Shown here: piece by piece, positions 49,843 through 61,043 of the stretch
How the letters are laid out: every line of letters begins with the position of its first letter
Numbering within the stretch: the stretch's first letter is position 1
From: Paenibacillus sabuli
GTDB taxonomy: Bacteria > Bacillota > Bacilli > Paenibacillales > Paenibacillaceae
Assembly (NCBI RefSeq): GCF_014705605.1
Contig: NZ_JACXIZ010000025.1
Span: forward strand, 1-61,704
Direction of reading: 5' to 3'
DNA length: 61,704 nucleotides
Program-made: the position numbers and the translations under genes
The notes under the pieces: model-generated
Told to the model about the DNA's origin: nothing
What the model saw: only the letters and a program-made list of their open reading frames with translations
Databases searched by the model: none

Positions 49843-50796
49843 GTGAAAATGGCTCGGGCGGGAGGCGCAATTCACGCCGCGATGGAAGGAAGGAGCCGGA
49901 TCAGGACTTCTGCGGGCGACCGGATATTCGACGTGTGCAATTATGGATTTATGATCGTGCTGATGGTGGTGACGCTGTATCCGTTTCTCAACGTGTTGGC
50001 AGTCTCGCTGAACCAAGCGCAGGACTCGATCAAGGGCGGCATCTACGTGCTGCCGCGGGTTTGGACGCTGGACAATTACATGTACATCTTCAAGGAAGCG
50101 ACGATCTTCCACGCGACGCTGATCTCGGTGCTGCGTACGGTCATTGGCACGGCGGCTACGGTGTTCTGCTCGGCGATGGTCGCCTACACGATCAGCAGAC
50201 CGGATTACGTGCTGCGCAAGCTTGTGACGATTTGCTTCATTTTGACGATGTATTTTAACGGCGGTCTGATCCCTACCTACCTGCTCATCCGCGATCTGGG
50301 GATGATCGGCAGCTTCTGGGTCTATATCTGGCCGGGGCTGATCGGGGTGTTCAACCTGATCATCATTCGCTCCTTCATCGACGGGCTGCCCGAGAGCATC
50401 CTGGAGTCGGGGCGGATTGACGGGGCTGGCGACTTTCGGACCTTCTTCTCTATCGTGCTGCCGCTGACGACGCCGGTGCTGGCGACCGTGGCGCTGTTCT
50501 CGGGGGTGTACCAATGGAATTCGTGGTTCGACGTCTTCCTGTACAATTCATCGCATATCGAGCTGAGCACTCTGCAGTATGAGCTGCAGAAGATCTTGCA
50601 GAATTCGAATATTACCTCCGGGATGTCGGGCCTTGACGGCATGATCAAAGGCATGACCGGCTCACAGAGTGCGGTGACGCCGCTGTCCGTGCGGGCAACG
50701 ATGACGATTGTCGCATCCGTGCCGATCATACTGGTCTATCCCTTCTTGCAGAAATACTTCGTCAAAGGCATGATGGTCGGCGGGGTGAAGGGGTAA
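49843..50796 (+). CDS. ABC transporter permease, YtcP type
   Basis: A 317-residue membrane protein; GTG start with AAGGAGGG upstream. Family hallmarks: [22 protein letters not shown] loop (LESGRIDGAGDFRTFFSIVLP) and the ending YPFLQKYFVKGMMVGGVKG. Second channel subunit. The long gap from the first permease is filled with repeats, which is unusual for such operons. Confidence 0.94.
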   Translation: MKMARAGGAIHAAMEGRSRIRTSAGDRIFDVCNYGFMIVLMVVTLYPFLNVLAVSLNQAQDSIKGGIYVLPRVWTLDNYMYIFKEATIFHATLISVLRTVIGTAATVFCSAMVAYTISRPDYVLRKLVTICFILTMYFNGGLIPTYLLIRDLGMIGSFWVYIWPGLIGVFNLIIIRSFIDGLPESILESGRIDGAGDFRTFFSIVLPLTTPVLATVALFSGVYQWNSWFDVFLYNSSHIELSTLQYELQKILQNSNITSGMSGLDGMIKGMTGSQSAVTPLSVRATMTIVASVPIILVYPFLQKYFVKGMMVGGVKG

Positions 50797-50839
50797 GGCG
50801 CGCGCTCCGGCATGCGCACCGGCATGCGCTCCGGGTATG

Positions 50840-50883
50840 CGCTGCAGGACGCGCGTCGCGTAAGCGGCGCGCGTCCTGCAGCG
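50840..50883 (+). terminator. Strong GC hairpin after the transporter operon
   Basis: CGCTGCAGGACGCGCG and CGCGCGTCCTGCAGCG form a perfect 16-pair stem around a 12-base loop. There is no T run, so it may be a transcription barrier or message-end stabiliser rather than a classic terminator. Confidence 0.6.
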
Positions 50884-50924
50884 GTCTTCACAGATGACGG
50901 CGGTTGTTGTATAGTAGAGATGCA

Positions 50925-50947
50925 ATGATACAACTCGGTTCTATAAT
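50925..50947. promoter_or_regulatory. IclR operator in front of the regulator gene
   Basis: ATGATACAAC-TCG-GTTCTATAAT is an imperfect palindrome that overlaps a TATAAT -10 sequence, 16 bases before the iclR-type start. Over 30 bases it is identical in 24 positions to the palindrome before the xylonate genes (52035-52057), so the regulator probably represses itself as well. Confidence 0.7.
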
Positions 50948-50962
50948 ATAGTACACGATGCA

Positions 50963-51757
50963 ATGGAGGGCTTACCGATTCCGATCATTCAATCCGTCGA
51001 GCGGGCGCTGCAGATCCTCGATCTGTTCGACGAATACCGGCCCGAATTGAAAATTACCGAAATCAGCGCCAAGCTGCAGCTTCACAAGAGCACGGTGCAC
51101 TCGTTGTTGAAAACGCTACAAGCGCAGCATTATATTCAGCAAAATCCTGAAAACGGCAAATACCGGCTCGGTCTGAAGCTGCTGGAACGCAGCAGCCGTC
51201 TGATCGAGAGCCTCGATATTCGCCAGGTCGCGCGCGGCGAGCTGGAGGAGCTGTGCCGGGTGACCGGCCAGACCGTTCATCTCGTCGTGCTGGACGGCCG
51301 GGAAGGCGTCTACATCGACAAGGTCGAAGGGCCGAAGGCGGTCATCCGCTATTCGCGCATCGGCAAGCGCATCCCGCTGCACAGCAGCGCGGTCGGCAAG
51401 GCGCTGATCGCGGATGCGCTGCCGGAGAAGCTGGAGGCGATCCTGGCCGGCTATACATACGCCAAGCACACCGAGCGCACGCTGACGAGCGAGTCCGCGT
51501 TGCGCGCGGAGCTGGAGCGCGTCAGGGAGCAGGGCTATGCGGTGGACGATCAGGAGAATGAGCCGGGCGTCTATTGCATCGCAGTGCCGATTCACGGCTA
51601 CACCGGCGAAGTGGCGGCTGCGATGAGCATCTCGATGCTGATCGCGCGCGTGTCGGAGCAGGAGCGCGAGGCATATGCGCAGGCGCTGCTGGCGGCAAGC
51701 GAGCGCTTGTCTGCGCGCCTGGGCGGCGGGCTCGCGCGGCGGCCGGGCGCCAGGTAG
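50963..51757 (+). CDS. IclR-family transcriptional regulator of pentonate catabolism
   Basis: A 264-residue protein: winged helix-turn-helix at 10-70 (RALQILDLFDEYRPELKITEISAKLQLHKSTVHSLLKTL, residues about 13-50) and an IclR effector domain (LDGREGVYIDKVEG; HSSAVGKALIADALP; VYCIAVPIHGYTGEVAAAMSIS). The ATG has no ribosome site and would be only a few bases from the mapped promoter; GGAGGG lies just after it, so a downstream non-ATG start is possible. E. coli uses an IclR-type protein (XynR/YagI) for xylonate genes, which fits this context. Confidence 0.9.
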   Translation: MEGLPIPIIQSVERALQILDLFDEYRPELKITEISAKLQLHKSTVHSLLKTLQAQHYIQQNPENGKYRLGLKLLERSSRLIESLDIRQVARGELEELCRVTGQTVHLVVLDGREGVYIDKVEGPKAVIRYSRIGKRIPLHSSAVGKALIADALPEKLEAILAGYTYAKHTERTLTSESALRAELERVREQGYAVDDQENEPGVYCIAVPIHGYTGEVAAAMSISMLIARVSEQEREAYAQALLAASERLSARLGGGLARRPGAR

Positions 51758-52034
51758 GCGAAGCAGACGAGTGGAAGTCAGGACTACGCGAGGATCACGT
51801 CGGGATCATGCTGGGATTACACCGGGACCATGCCGTGATCATGCCGGGATCACGAGAGGGGGGCAGCAGCGATCGGCAGATCCATTGCCGCTGGCAGCGG
51901 CGCTGCTGGGCCAGTTGGCGTGTGCATTGGGATTCGGAGTTATTCGGACGTACGAAGTTCGGGGTTGTCCGAATCGGGTTAGGGCTTGATCGTGCGGTCG
52001 GCTTACCGCATATAAGCCTTTCTTTTTACCTTTG
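51758..52034. other. Intergenic stretch with tandem repeat
   Basis: Holds the 11-bp tandem repeat at 51792-51857; otherwise no gene or terminator is evident before the operator at 52035. Confidence 0.5.
51792..51857. repeat. 11-bp tandem repeat, six units
   Basis: Six consecutive units follow GGATCACGTCG, GGATCATGCTG, GGATTACACCG, GGACCATGCCG, TGATCATGCCG and GGATCACGAGA. The period is about one helical turn, so each GATCA core lies on the same DNA face. The array lies just after the IclR gene. Confidence 0.75.
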
Positions 52035-52057
52035 ATTATAAAACTTGGTTTTATAAT
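52035..52057. promoter_or_regulatory. IclR operator overlapping the xylonate operon promoter
   Basis: ATTATAAAAC-TTG-GTTTTATAAT is a perfect palindrome with 10-base arms. It contains the TATAAT -10 (52052-52057), so bound regulator would block polymerase. It lies 29 bases before the first catabolic gene and repeats the site found before the IclR gene. Confidence 0.8.
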
Positions 52058-52085
52058 ATAAAACAAATTAAAGGAGATCAGGCCG

Positions 52086-53027
52086 ATGCGATTGGTTCGT
52101 TATATTGAGGCAGAAGGCAAGCCGCCCGTTTTTGCCGCTTGCACGGAGGAAGGGCAGGTGGTTCCGCTGCCCCAAGACGGCATTCAGGCGCTAATCCGGC
52201 AAGCGCGCAGCGAGCGTGTCACGCCGCTGGAGTGGGTGCGGAAGTGGATGCGCACCGCGCCGAGGCTGGAGGCGAGCGAGGAGCAGCTTCGGCTTGCCGT
52301 GCCGCTTGTCGCCCCGGAGGTATGGGCGGCCGGTGTAACCTATGCACGCAGCCGGGATGCTCGCAATTATGAGGCGACCGGCGGCAAGCTCGATGCGACG
52401 ACCTTTTACGATAAAGTATACGACGCGCCGCGCCCGGAGCTGTTCCTCAAGTCGACGGCGGCGCGGACGGTCGGGCCGGAGGAGGAGATGCTGCTGCGCA
52501 GCGACTCGAATTGGCAGATTCCCGAGCCCGAGCTGGGCCTGGTGCTGGATGGCGACGGCGCGATCGTCGGCTATACGGCGGGCAATGATCTGAGCTGCCG
52601 CGATATTGAAGGCGAGAATCCGCTGTATTTGCCGCAGGCCAAGGTATGGAAGCGCTCTTGCTCGCTTGGGCCGGCGATTGTGCTGGCCGAGTCGGTGGAG
52701 GACCCGTATCGCTTCGAGCTGGCATGCCGCATCTATCGGGGCGGCGCGCTCGTCAGCGAAGGCACTGCCAGCACCGGGCAGTTGAAGCGACGATTCGACG
52801 AGCTGGTGGCGTATCTGATTCGGGATAACGACACCTTTGACGGCAATGTGCTGCTCACCGGGACGTGCATCGTGCCGCCGAATGCATTTACATTGCAGAA
52901 TGGCGACGTCGTGGAGATCGAGATCGGCGGCATCGGTACGCTGCGCAATACGATGCGCAGCCCGACGCAAAACGCGACGCAAAACGCGACGCATGATTCG
53001 GAGCGGTCAGCGAGCGAGTTCGGGTGA
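52086..53027 (+). CDS. FAH-family 2-keto-3-deoxy-D-pentonate dehydratase
   Basis: A 313-residue cytoplasmic enzyme; AAGGAGATC precedes the ATG. It shows the KdaD/XylX pattern of 2-keto-3-deoxypentonate dehydratases: WAAGVTYARSRDARNYE, FYDKVYDAPRPELFLKSTA, metal-site region PEPELGLVLD and GNDLSCRDIEGENPLYLPQA. The reaction removes water to give 2-oxoglutarate semialdehyde. The next genes give the preceding and following steps. Substrate stereochemistry (D-xylo or L-arabino) cannot be read from the sequence alone. Confidence 0.85.
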   Translation: MRLVRYIEAEGKPPVFAACTEEGQVVPLPQDGIQALIRQARSERVTPLEWVRKWMRTAPRLEASEEQLRLAVPLVAPEVWAAGVTYARSRDARNYEATGGKLDATTFYDKVYDAPRPELFLKSTAARTVGPEEEMLLRSDSNWQIPEPELGLVLDGDGAIVGYTAGNDLSCRDIEGENPLYLPQAKVWKRSCSLGPAIVLAESVEDPYRFELACRIYRGGALVSEGTASTGQLKRRFDELVAYLIRDNDTFDGNVLLTGTCIVPPNAFTLQNGDVVEIEIGGIGTLRNTMRSPTQNATQNATHDSERSASEFG

Positions 53028-53085
53028 GCCGGTATCCACGCACGAGGGTTATCCCTACCAATCAAGCTGAAGGAGGCAATACTTT

Positions 53086-54552
53086 ATGAGTGTACAAGCA
53101 GCAGGTGTAATGTATCGCAATTATATCAATGGACAATGGGTGCCCGCGGCCAGCGGCGACATGGAGGTCAGCGTCAATCCGGCCAATCGGAGCGACGCGA
53201 TCGGCCGCTATCCGCTCTCGGATGCGGGCGATGTCGACCGCGCGGTGCAAGCGGCGGCCGCCGCGCGCCGCGACTGGCGCAAGCAGACCGGCGCGGCGCG
53301 CGGCGAATGCCTGCGCAAGGCGGCGGACGCGCTCGAGCGCAGGCTGGAAGAAGTGGCGCGCACGATGACCCGGGAGATGGGCAAGACGCTGCCCGAGGCC
53401 AAGGGCGAGACGGCGCGCGGCGTAGCGCTGCTGCGCTATTACGCCGGGGAGGGGATGCGCAAGGTCGGCGACGTGATCCCGTCGACCGACAGCGCTGCGC
53501 TGATGTATACGACGCGCGTTCCGCTCGGTGTCGTCGGCGTCATTACGCCGTGGAATTTTCCGGTCGCGATCCCGATCTGGAAGATGGCGCCGGCGCTGGT
53601 GTATGGCAATACGGTCGTCCTGAAGCCGGCCGAGGAGACGTCGGTGACGGCGGCGCTGGTCGTGGAATGCTTCGAGGAAGCGGGCTTCCCCGCAGGGGTG
53701 ATCAATCTGATCATCGGCAAGGGCGATGTCGTCGGCCCGGCGCTGGTCGATCATCCCGGCGTGCAGGGCATCACCTTCACCGGCTCCAACGCCGTCGGCA
53801 AGCAGATCGGTCAGCAGGCGCTGGCGCGCGGCGCGAAGTATCAATTGGAGATGGGCGGCAAAAACCCGGTCATCGTGCTGCCCGACGCCGATCTGAAGCT
53901 GGCGGTGGAGGCGACGATCAGCGGCGGCCTGCGCTCGACCGGGCAGAAGTGTACCGCCACGAGCCGCGTCTTCGTGCATCGCGACGTCTACGCCGCCTTC
54001 CGCGAGCTGCTGCTCGAAGAGACGAAGAAGCTCACACTCGGCGACGGGCTCGAAGACGGCGTATGGATGGGGCCGTGCGCCAGCGGCAAGCAGTTGGAGA
54101 AGGTCGTGTCCGCTATCGCGCGCGGCGTCGAGGAAGGCGCGGAGCTGATCTATGGCGGCAAGCGGCCGGGCGACGGTCCGCTGGCCGACGGCTATTATGT
54201 GGAGCCGGCGATATTTGACAGGGTCAAGCCGGAGATGACGATCGCCCGCGAAGAGATCTTCGGCCCGGTGCTGGCGCTGATCGCTTGCGACGATCTCCAA
54301 GACGCGCTGGCGATGGCCAACGACAGCGAGCTCGGGCTGAGCGCGGCGATCTTCACCAAGGATATCGGCAGCATGCTAAGCTTCATCGACGATATCGAGG
54401 TCGGACTGGTACGGATCAACGCCGAGACGGCGGGGGTCGAGCTGCAGGCGCCGTTCGGCGGCATGAAGCAATCGAGCTCGCACTCCCGCGAGCAAGGGCA
54501 GGCGGCGATCGAGTTCTTCACCTCGGTCAAGACGGTATTCGTCAAGGCGTGA
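53086..54552 (+). CDS. 2-oxoglutarate semialdehyde dehydrogenase (ALDH family)
   Basis: A 488-residue NAD(P)-dependent aldehyde dehydrogenase with AAGGAGG upstream. Cofactor motif [18 protein letters not shown], general base Glu in [10 protein letters not shown] and catalytic Cys in GQKCTATSR are intact. It is close to the YcbD-like group that oxidises 2-oxoglutarate semialdehyde to 2-oxoglutarate. It follows the FAH gene in the same operon, which supports that substrate over other aldehydes. Confidence 0.88.
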   Translation: MSVQAAGVMYRNYINGQWVPAASGDMEVSVNPANRSDAIGRYPLSDAGDVDRAVQAAAAARRDWRKQTGAARGECLRKAADALERRLEEVARTMTREMGKTLPEAKGETARGVALLRYYAGEGMRKVGDVIPSTDSAALMYTTRVPLGVVGVITPWNFPVAIPIWKMAPALVYGNTVVLKPAEETSVTAALVVECFEEAGFPAGVINLIIGKGDVVGPALVDHPGVQGITFTGSNAVGKQIGQQALARGAKYQLEMGGKNPVIVLPDADLKLAVEATISGGLRSTGQKCTATSRVFVHRDVYAAFRELLLEETKKLTLGDGLEDGVWMGPCASGKQLEKVVSAIARGVEEGAELIYGGKRPGDGPLADGYYVEPAIFDRVKPEMTIAREEIFGPVLALIACDDLQDALAMANDSELGLSAAIFTKDIGSMLSFIDDIEVGLVRINAETAGVELQAPFGGMKQSSSHSREQGQAAIEFFTSVKTVFVKA

Positions 54553-54582
54553 GCGCCGGCGGAAGGAGAGGGGGGGACGTCC

Positions 54583-56571
<1,989 letters not shown>

Positions 56572-56619
56572 AGTTACCTGCTCGTGCTGTGTTTGCCCTC
56601 TCCTGCTTCCCTCATCCTG

Positions 56620-56810
56620 TCAAAAAAGATCGGGCAGCGCGTACCAGTACCCGGCGCATGGCGCAACGGATCCGAGGAGCTGGACAATACCGGTGATGAT
56701 GCGCAGCCTTCGGGACAGCCCGAGGTGTGTGAAGATGTCGGTCCAATGCCTTCCCACCTTTAGCATAATTAAACTCAAGCCTGTCACTCGCCTTTTCGCG
56801 CCGCAGCGAG
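56620..56810 (-). pseudogene. Truncated DoxX-like membrane protein
   Basis: The frame ending at 56620 reads RHWTDIFTHLGLSRRLRIITG then IVQLLGSVAPCAGYWYALPD, which resembles the first half of DoxX-like membrane proteins (a membrane helix with VQLLG). It stops early and has no proper start. The rest of 56572-57064 shows no gene. Confidence 0.35.
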
Positions 56811-57064
56811 AAAAGAATCGACAAGCTTCCATTGCATGGAAAGGTCGGTTGTAGAAAAGCGCTCGGCCTGCTGCACGCGGCGGCGCGCTCCGTTTCATTC
56901 GGGTTCATTGCTTGCTCGCGCCAATATTTTCGAGCTCTCCTCCTGTCGACGTAACACTTGGGACCGGCTACACGAAGTCGGACAGAAAAAATTAAATAAT
57001 TGAGCTCTGTTCATTTCGTCATTCACGAGTAGATATGCTATGATGGAATTTGCTAAAATAACAA

Positions 57065-57388
57065 ATGAGGAGTGATATTCTGAGAAAAAAACAACCGATG
57101 TCATTTGACGATCTGCTAAAGGACCTGCAAGGGCAGAAAACAATTCAAGAGGACCCCAGTCGGCCTTCATTGGAGAAGCTTTTTCCTGCATCGTTTATGA
57201 GAAAGCATTCCAGATTCAATAGCTTCCGGGAATTTCAGGAAAATGGCAACTTTCAGGCTGATACGCTACAAGACATTGAAAAAATATCCGGTGAGCTTTT
57301 CGATCGGCACATTGACAGAGAGACGGATTTTCCGAATTGGAAGACGATGCTGGAAAGCGCAAACCGGGAGTTCGAGAGAGGAAAATAA
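57065..57388 (+). CDS. Hypothetical small charged protein
   Basis: 107 codons: MRSDILRKKQPMSFDDLLKD at the start, then a hydrophilic, helical, charged body with FRKHSRFNSFREFQ-like content and a lysine end. There is no membrane segment. The start is uncertain: GAGGAG overlaps the first codons and favours a later non-ATG start or MSFDDLL at 57098. Not recognised; such short SPxF-like proteins recur in paenibacilli but I cannot name a function. Confidence 0.5.
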   Translation: MRSDILRKKQPMSFDDLLKDLQGQKTIQEDPSRPSLEKLFPASFMRKHSRFNSFREFQENGNFQADTLQDIEKISGELFDRHIDRETDFPNWKTMLESANREFERGK

Positions 57389-57734
57389 ACGGCCAAGGGT
57401 CGGAACGAGGAGACGCTGGGAAGATCCCGAGCGTTTTTTCAATTTGGTCGATCCGACTCAATTTGGTATTTTCCACCAGCCCCCCCCCGGTCTTTACGTC
57501 CGCTCCAAAAACGTCTTCGACGTTCAGATTGGTTAGGTCTACTAATATGGCGATTCGAAATATACAGCGCAACTGAGCGAGTAGAGCCTTCATCGAAGAA
57601 CGCCGAACTGGACGGAAGCTACCCCAGCGAGGTATGCGCACAAAGCTCCCGGAGATGGCGAATGACAATCCGCTCCATCGTCTCTGCCGTATATTGCTCC
57701 GGGCGAAGCAAGGCAAGGTTCGACAAGCCTTGCG

Positions 57735-57923
57735 CTAGCAGAGGTCGGCGCCATGCTGCGGCGGCTCCATGAAGCCTCTTCCGCGTTTGCCGATGCGCTG
57801 TGTAAGCCTTGGTTATTGCGCGAGTTGGGCGGAGCGAAGCGCGTATACAGTCACGGCGATGTAGCGCCATTGGAGCTGACGCACGCAGGAGCCGATGTGA
57901 TTATGGCGGGTCGAAATCGATAG
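57735..57923 (+). pseudogene. Fragment of an aminoglycoside phosphotransferase-like (APH) protein
   Basis: The plus-strand frame reads EVGAMLRRLHEASSAFADAL, then LLRELGGAKRVYSHGDVAPLE, containing the APH-family helix (LRRLH) and catalytic-loop signature (SHGDVAP). There is no start, the N-terminal lobe is missing, and it stops at 57923 soon after. The gap 57389-58030 also has short open frames on the minus strand (see rejected list) but no supported gene. Confidence 0.55.
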
Positions 57924-58030
57924 AAAGGGGAAGCGAGGTGAACCCTGAATTCGAACTCGCCCCGGAGCGCCGGACCAGAATAAAGGAACCCGATCGGCAA
58001 TCGACCCAGGCTCCGCCTTTCTAGGCATGC

Positions 58031-58670
58031 TTACCGCAATCCGTCAGCACTGTCCCTAGACAACTTGTCAAGCAACCAAGGCTTAATCAGCGGCAGGACC
58101 GATTCGGGCTGCATCGCTTTTGTATGATCCATGCCATCGCCCCTCAAAATCACGACGTCCCAACCGAACTGCTTTAAACGATGTGCGTTGGCGGTTAAGA
58201 TTCCGAACATATCCACCGTAACATTCCCAAAGTTTTCCCCATAGACGATCTTGTCTTTTTCTCCGGCAAAGGCAAGCTTCGGAAAGCGCAGCTGCCCGTG
58301 AATCGCGGTATCGTCAAAATCCAGTAAATGTTGATACAGCTTGAAGAACTGTTTCGTTTGACCGGGATCCATTTTTACCTGCACGTTGTCCCAATCAGAC
58401 GCCTCGGTCGGGGCAGGGTCGTCCATTCGATCTTCGGTGACTGTTTGATTGTCCAAAGCTTGCGCATTCGTCTTTGCAGTGACGGTCATCATTTCCTTGT
58501 ACGGACCTTTGTAAGGCGGGAATCCTCCCATGATCAGACTTTCCAGCCGGTTCGTTCGGATTGCCAGCTGCAAGCCGATTAGCGCCAGCCACGAGTACCC
58601 GTAATAACTGAACGTCTCGACCTGCATGGCATCGGCGATGCGCAAAAAATCGGTTGCAATGCGGTCCGGT
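58031..58670 (-). pseudogene. C-terminal half of an alpha/beta hydrolase, interrupted by IS66
   Basis: The frame continues the N-terminal half at 61128-61395 exactly at LTPDR: once the insertion and one duplicate are removed the protein reads QPDLLTPDRIATDFLRIADA. It then has the nucleophile elbow SYYGYSWLALIG (Ser in the GYSW turn, catalytic Asp region FAGEKDKIVY and His in GDGMDHTKAM). Intact length would be about 300 residues. It was a cytoplasmic hydrolase; substrate unknown. Confidence 0.85.
58663..58670. repeat. Target site duplication, left copy
   Basis: GGTCCGGT directly precedes the left end of the IS66-type element and is repeated at 61128-61135. Eight bases is the typical duplication of this family. 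Confidence 0.92.
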
Positions 58671-58730
58671 GTAAGCGTCAAATAGCCCACACCTATAAGG
58701 AAGATGCAGGCTGAGCTATAATGAACATTG

Positions 58731-60305
58731 TTAAGACTTGTGTACGCGGCAATGCAGCGGGAGCTGAGGCGACCACGGTAAAAATGGTTCGATCTGCGCC
58801 GCATCCTGAGGATCGGCAAGCTGCGGGAGCTGCTCGAACAGATACGTCAGATACCGAGTCGGATGGAGCCCGTTTGCTTTGGCTGTCTCCATGACACTGT
58901 AAATGGTCGCACTGGCCTTGGCCCCGCGAGGTGTATTGGCGAACAACCAATTTTTGCGGCCGATCACAAACGGTTTAATGGCCCGTTCGCTTCGGTTGTT
59001 GTCGATCTCCAGGCGACCGTCCAGCAGAAAGGCCTGTAGCTTCTCCCACTGATTCAAGCTGTAAGTCACCGCCTGGCCCAACTTGCTCTTGGGCACCATC
59101 CGCGCCTTTTGCTGTTTTAACCACACGGCATAGGCCGTCAAGACCGGCACGCTCTTTTCCTGCCGCCCCTGCTTACGCGCCTCTGGCGTGACCTCCCGCA
59201 GTTCGCGCTCAATGGCAAAGAGCTGGTTGCAAAATGCCAACCCCTGCGCCGCCATGGTACCCGAGCTGTCCGTGCCGGCAGGCAGCGCCTTCAACGCCTC
59301 ATCGTAGTATCGCCGAGCATGCGCCCAGCAACCCACCAAGGTGACATCCTTCACCTTGTGGTAGCCGGGGTAGCCGTCCACATGCAGATAGCCCTTGAAT
59401 CCAGCCAGTGCATCCCGGGGATGCACCCCTTTACGTGAGGGCTGGTACTCAAAGCAGATGATCTCCGGGCCGATGCGCCCACTACGATACAGCCACATGT
59501 ACGAATCGCTCGTCGCGGCCTTGCCGGGCTCCTGCAGCACCTGCACCCGGGTTTCATCCGCATGCAGGATGTCGCGCTGCCGGAGCTGCTCTTGCATCTG
59601 CTGCATCACACAGGAGAGCCACTGCTCACTACCGTAGATCAGCCAGTTAGCCATCGTTTGCCGGGAGAGCGTAAGCCCCATGCGGGCAAACTGCTGCTCC
59701 TGTCGATAGAGCGGCTGGCTGTCCACATATTTCTGGCTCATCACATACGCTAGCGCCGAGGGCGATGCCAGACTTCCCGGGTACACCGGCTGGGGCATCG
59801 GGGCATTGACCACCGGCGAGTGAATACCTTCGCGTTCACACTGCCGGCAGCTGTAGACCGAGCGCACATGACGGGTGACCTTCACTTCCGCCGGAATGAC
59901 GGTAATTTCGTTCCGGGTTTGGCTGCTCATCTCATGCAGCGCGCCACCGCAGCAGTGGCAGACTTGCTCCTCTGCCGGTAAGGTGTGCGTCACGGTCTCG
60001 ACGTCCAGCACTTCCAGCTTTGCCTGACGGCTAACCGGCTTCTTGCGCGTGTAGGTCACCTTCTCCGTTTCTGGATCCGGCGTCTCGGCGCTAGCCTCGA
60101 CTTCGGCTTCATTGAAGAGGTCCAGGCTCATCTGGTCCGGGTGTGTCTTCTCGCTGGAGGCACCAAAGCGCTTATGCTGGGCCAGACGGAACTGTTCTTC
60201 GTACCACTTCACTTTGGCCGACAGTTCCGCCACCTGTTGCTCCAGGGCACGGGTATTCGTTTGTAGTTCTTCGATCGTTTGAGGTGCTTCCGCTCGTTTG
60301 TCCAT
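58731..60305 (-). CDS. tnpC: IS66 transposase TnpC
   Basis: A 524-residue DDE transposase; the start is placed at MDKRAEAPQTIEELQ, where the coiled-coil begins. A zinc-finger-like segment (VCHCCGGALHE) and a leucine-rich coiled coil (residues 8-50) lie at the N-terminus. Acid triad candidates: Asp in ILHADETRVQV, Asp in LHVDGYPGYH, Glu in NNRSERAIKPF. Longer upstream frames lie in the tnpB gene and are not real. Confidence 0.93.
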   Translation of the reverse strand: MDKRAEAPQTIEELQTNTRALEQQVAELSAKVKWYEEQFRLAQHKRFGASSEKTHPDQMSLDLFNEAEVEASAETPDPETEKVTYTRKKPVSRQAKLEVLDVETVTHTLPAEEQVCHCCGGALHEMSSQTRNEITVIPAEVKVTRHVRSVYSCRQCEREGIHSPVVNAPMPQPVYPGSLASPSALAYVMSQKYVDSQPLYRQEQQFARMGLTLSRQTMANWLIYGSEQWLSCVMQQMQEQLRQRDILHADETRVQVLQEPGKAATSDSYMWLYRSGRIGPEIICFEYQPSRKGVHPRDALAGFKGYLHVDGYPGYHKVKDVTLVGCWAHARRYYDEALKALPAGTDSSGTMAAQGLAFCNQLFAIERELREVTPEARKQGRQEKSVPVLTAYAVWLKQQKARMVPKSKLGQAVTYSLNQWEKLQAFLLDGRLEIDNNRSERAIKPFVIGRKNWLFANTPRGAKASATIYSVMETAKANGLHPTRYLTYLFEQLPQLADPQDAAQIEPFLPWSPQLPLHCRVHKS

Positions 60306-60363
60306 AGCGTAAGGTTTCGACGCGAGAGCTCCGAATTCCTGCCTGCCTCGTAAACCAGGACGA

Positions 60364-60720
60364 TTAGATGACCGCCTCTGCGAGAACCTGACGGTGCGCG
60401 CCCCGTTGCTCAAGCGAGAGGCCGTCGAGCAGCCAGCGAAGTTCCCGGGCCGAGACGGACACGCTCTGCGTGTCCCCGGCTGCAGGCCATTGGAAACGAC
60501 CGCTCTCCAAGCGGCGGTAGAGGAGCCAAAACCCGTTGTGGTCCCAAGCGAGAAGTTTGAGCTTGTCTCGTCTGCGATTACAAAACACAAACAGACAGGG
60601 GGCCAGTGGATCCAACTGCATGACCTCCTGCACCCAGGCCGCAAGCGCGTCGATGGATTTGCGCAGGTCGGTAGCCCCTGGAGCCAGGTACACGCGCTGG
60701 GCAGGCGATAGACTCAGCAT
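60364..60720 (-). CDS. tnpB: IS66 accessory protein TnpB
   Basis: A 118-residue protein with the family pattern YLAPGATDLRKSIDALAAWV and CLFVFCNRRRDKLKLLAWDHNGFWLLYRRLE. Start MLSLSP overlaps the tnpA stop by 7 bases, so translation is coupled. Required for IS66 transposition; its role is unclear. Confidence 0.93.
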   Translation of the reverse strand: MLSLSPAQRVYLAPGATDLRKSIDALAAWVQEVMQLDPLAPCLFVFCNRRRDKLKLLAWDHNGFWLLYRRLESGRFQWPAAGDTQSVSVSARELRWLLDGLSLEQRGAHRQVLAEAVI

Positions 60721-61043
60721 GACTGAAGCGCCGCCACCGTGGCGCGCAACAGTTGGGGGTCGAAGCCACTTCTCACTTCCAGGCGTACGCTTCCTATATA
60801 GAGGGAAAGCGGTTCGGGGCTTGGGAGAGGTGAATCTTCGGTCAGGGCGACCGGAAGCAAACGCGGGAGTGATGGAGCGGAGCTTCCTTCGACTTGCGAG
60901 TCTTTGTGCTTTCGCTTCCAATATTTGAGTTGATCGATGCTCACGGCATGAGCGGCGCACCACGCTTTCATGGTTTGCCCGCTGGCATGATACTCAGCCA
61001 GGCGAGCGACCCAGACCCGGGCACGCTGTTCTCTTGAAGACAT
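60714..61043 (-). CDS. tnpA: IS66 accessory protein TnpA
   Basis: A 109-residue helix-turn-helix protein (MSSREQRARVWVARLAEYHA; MKAWCAAHAVSIDQLKYWKR). First gene of the element, likely a DNA-binding partner of the transposase. Confidence 0.92.
   Translation of the reverse strand: MSSREQRARVWVARLAEYHASGQTMKAWCAAHAVSIDQLKYWKRKHKDSQVEGSSAPSLPRLLPVALTEDSPLPSPEPLSLYIGSVRLEVRSGFDPQLLRATVAALQSC

Noticed and set aside
57399-57600. Minus-strand frame reading IAILVDLTNLNVEDVFGADV as a gene
   Set aside because: The composition is protein-like but there is no start, ribosome site or recognised family, and it lies among gene fragments. Left unannotated rather than guessed.
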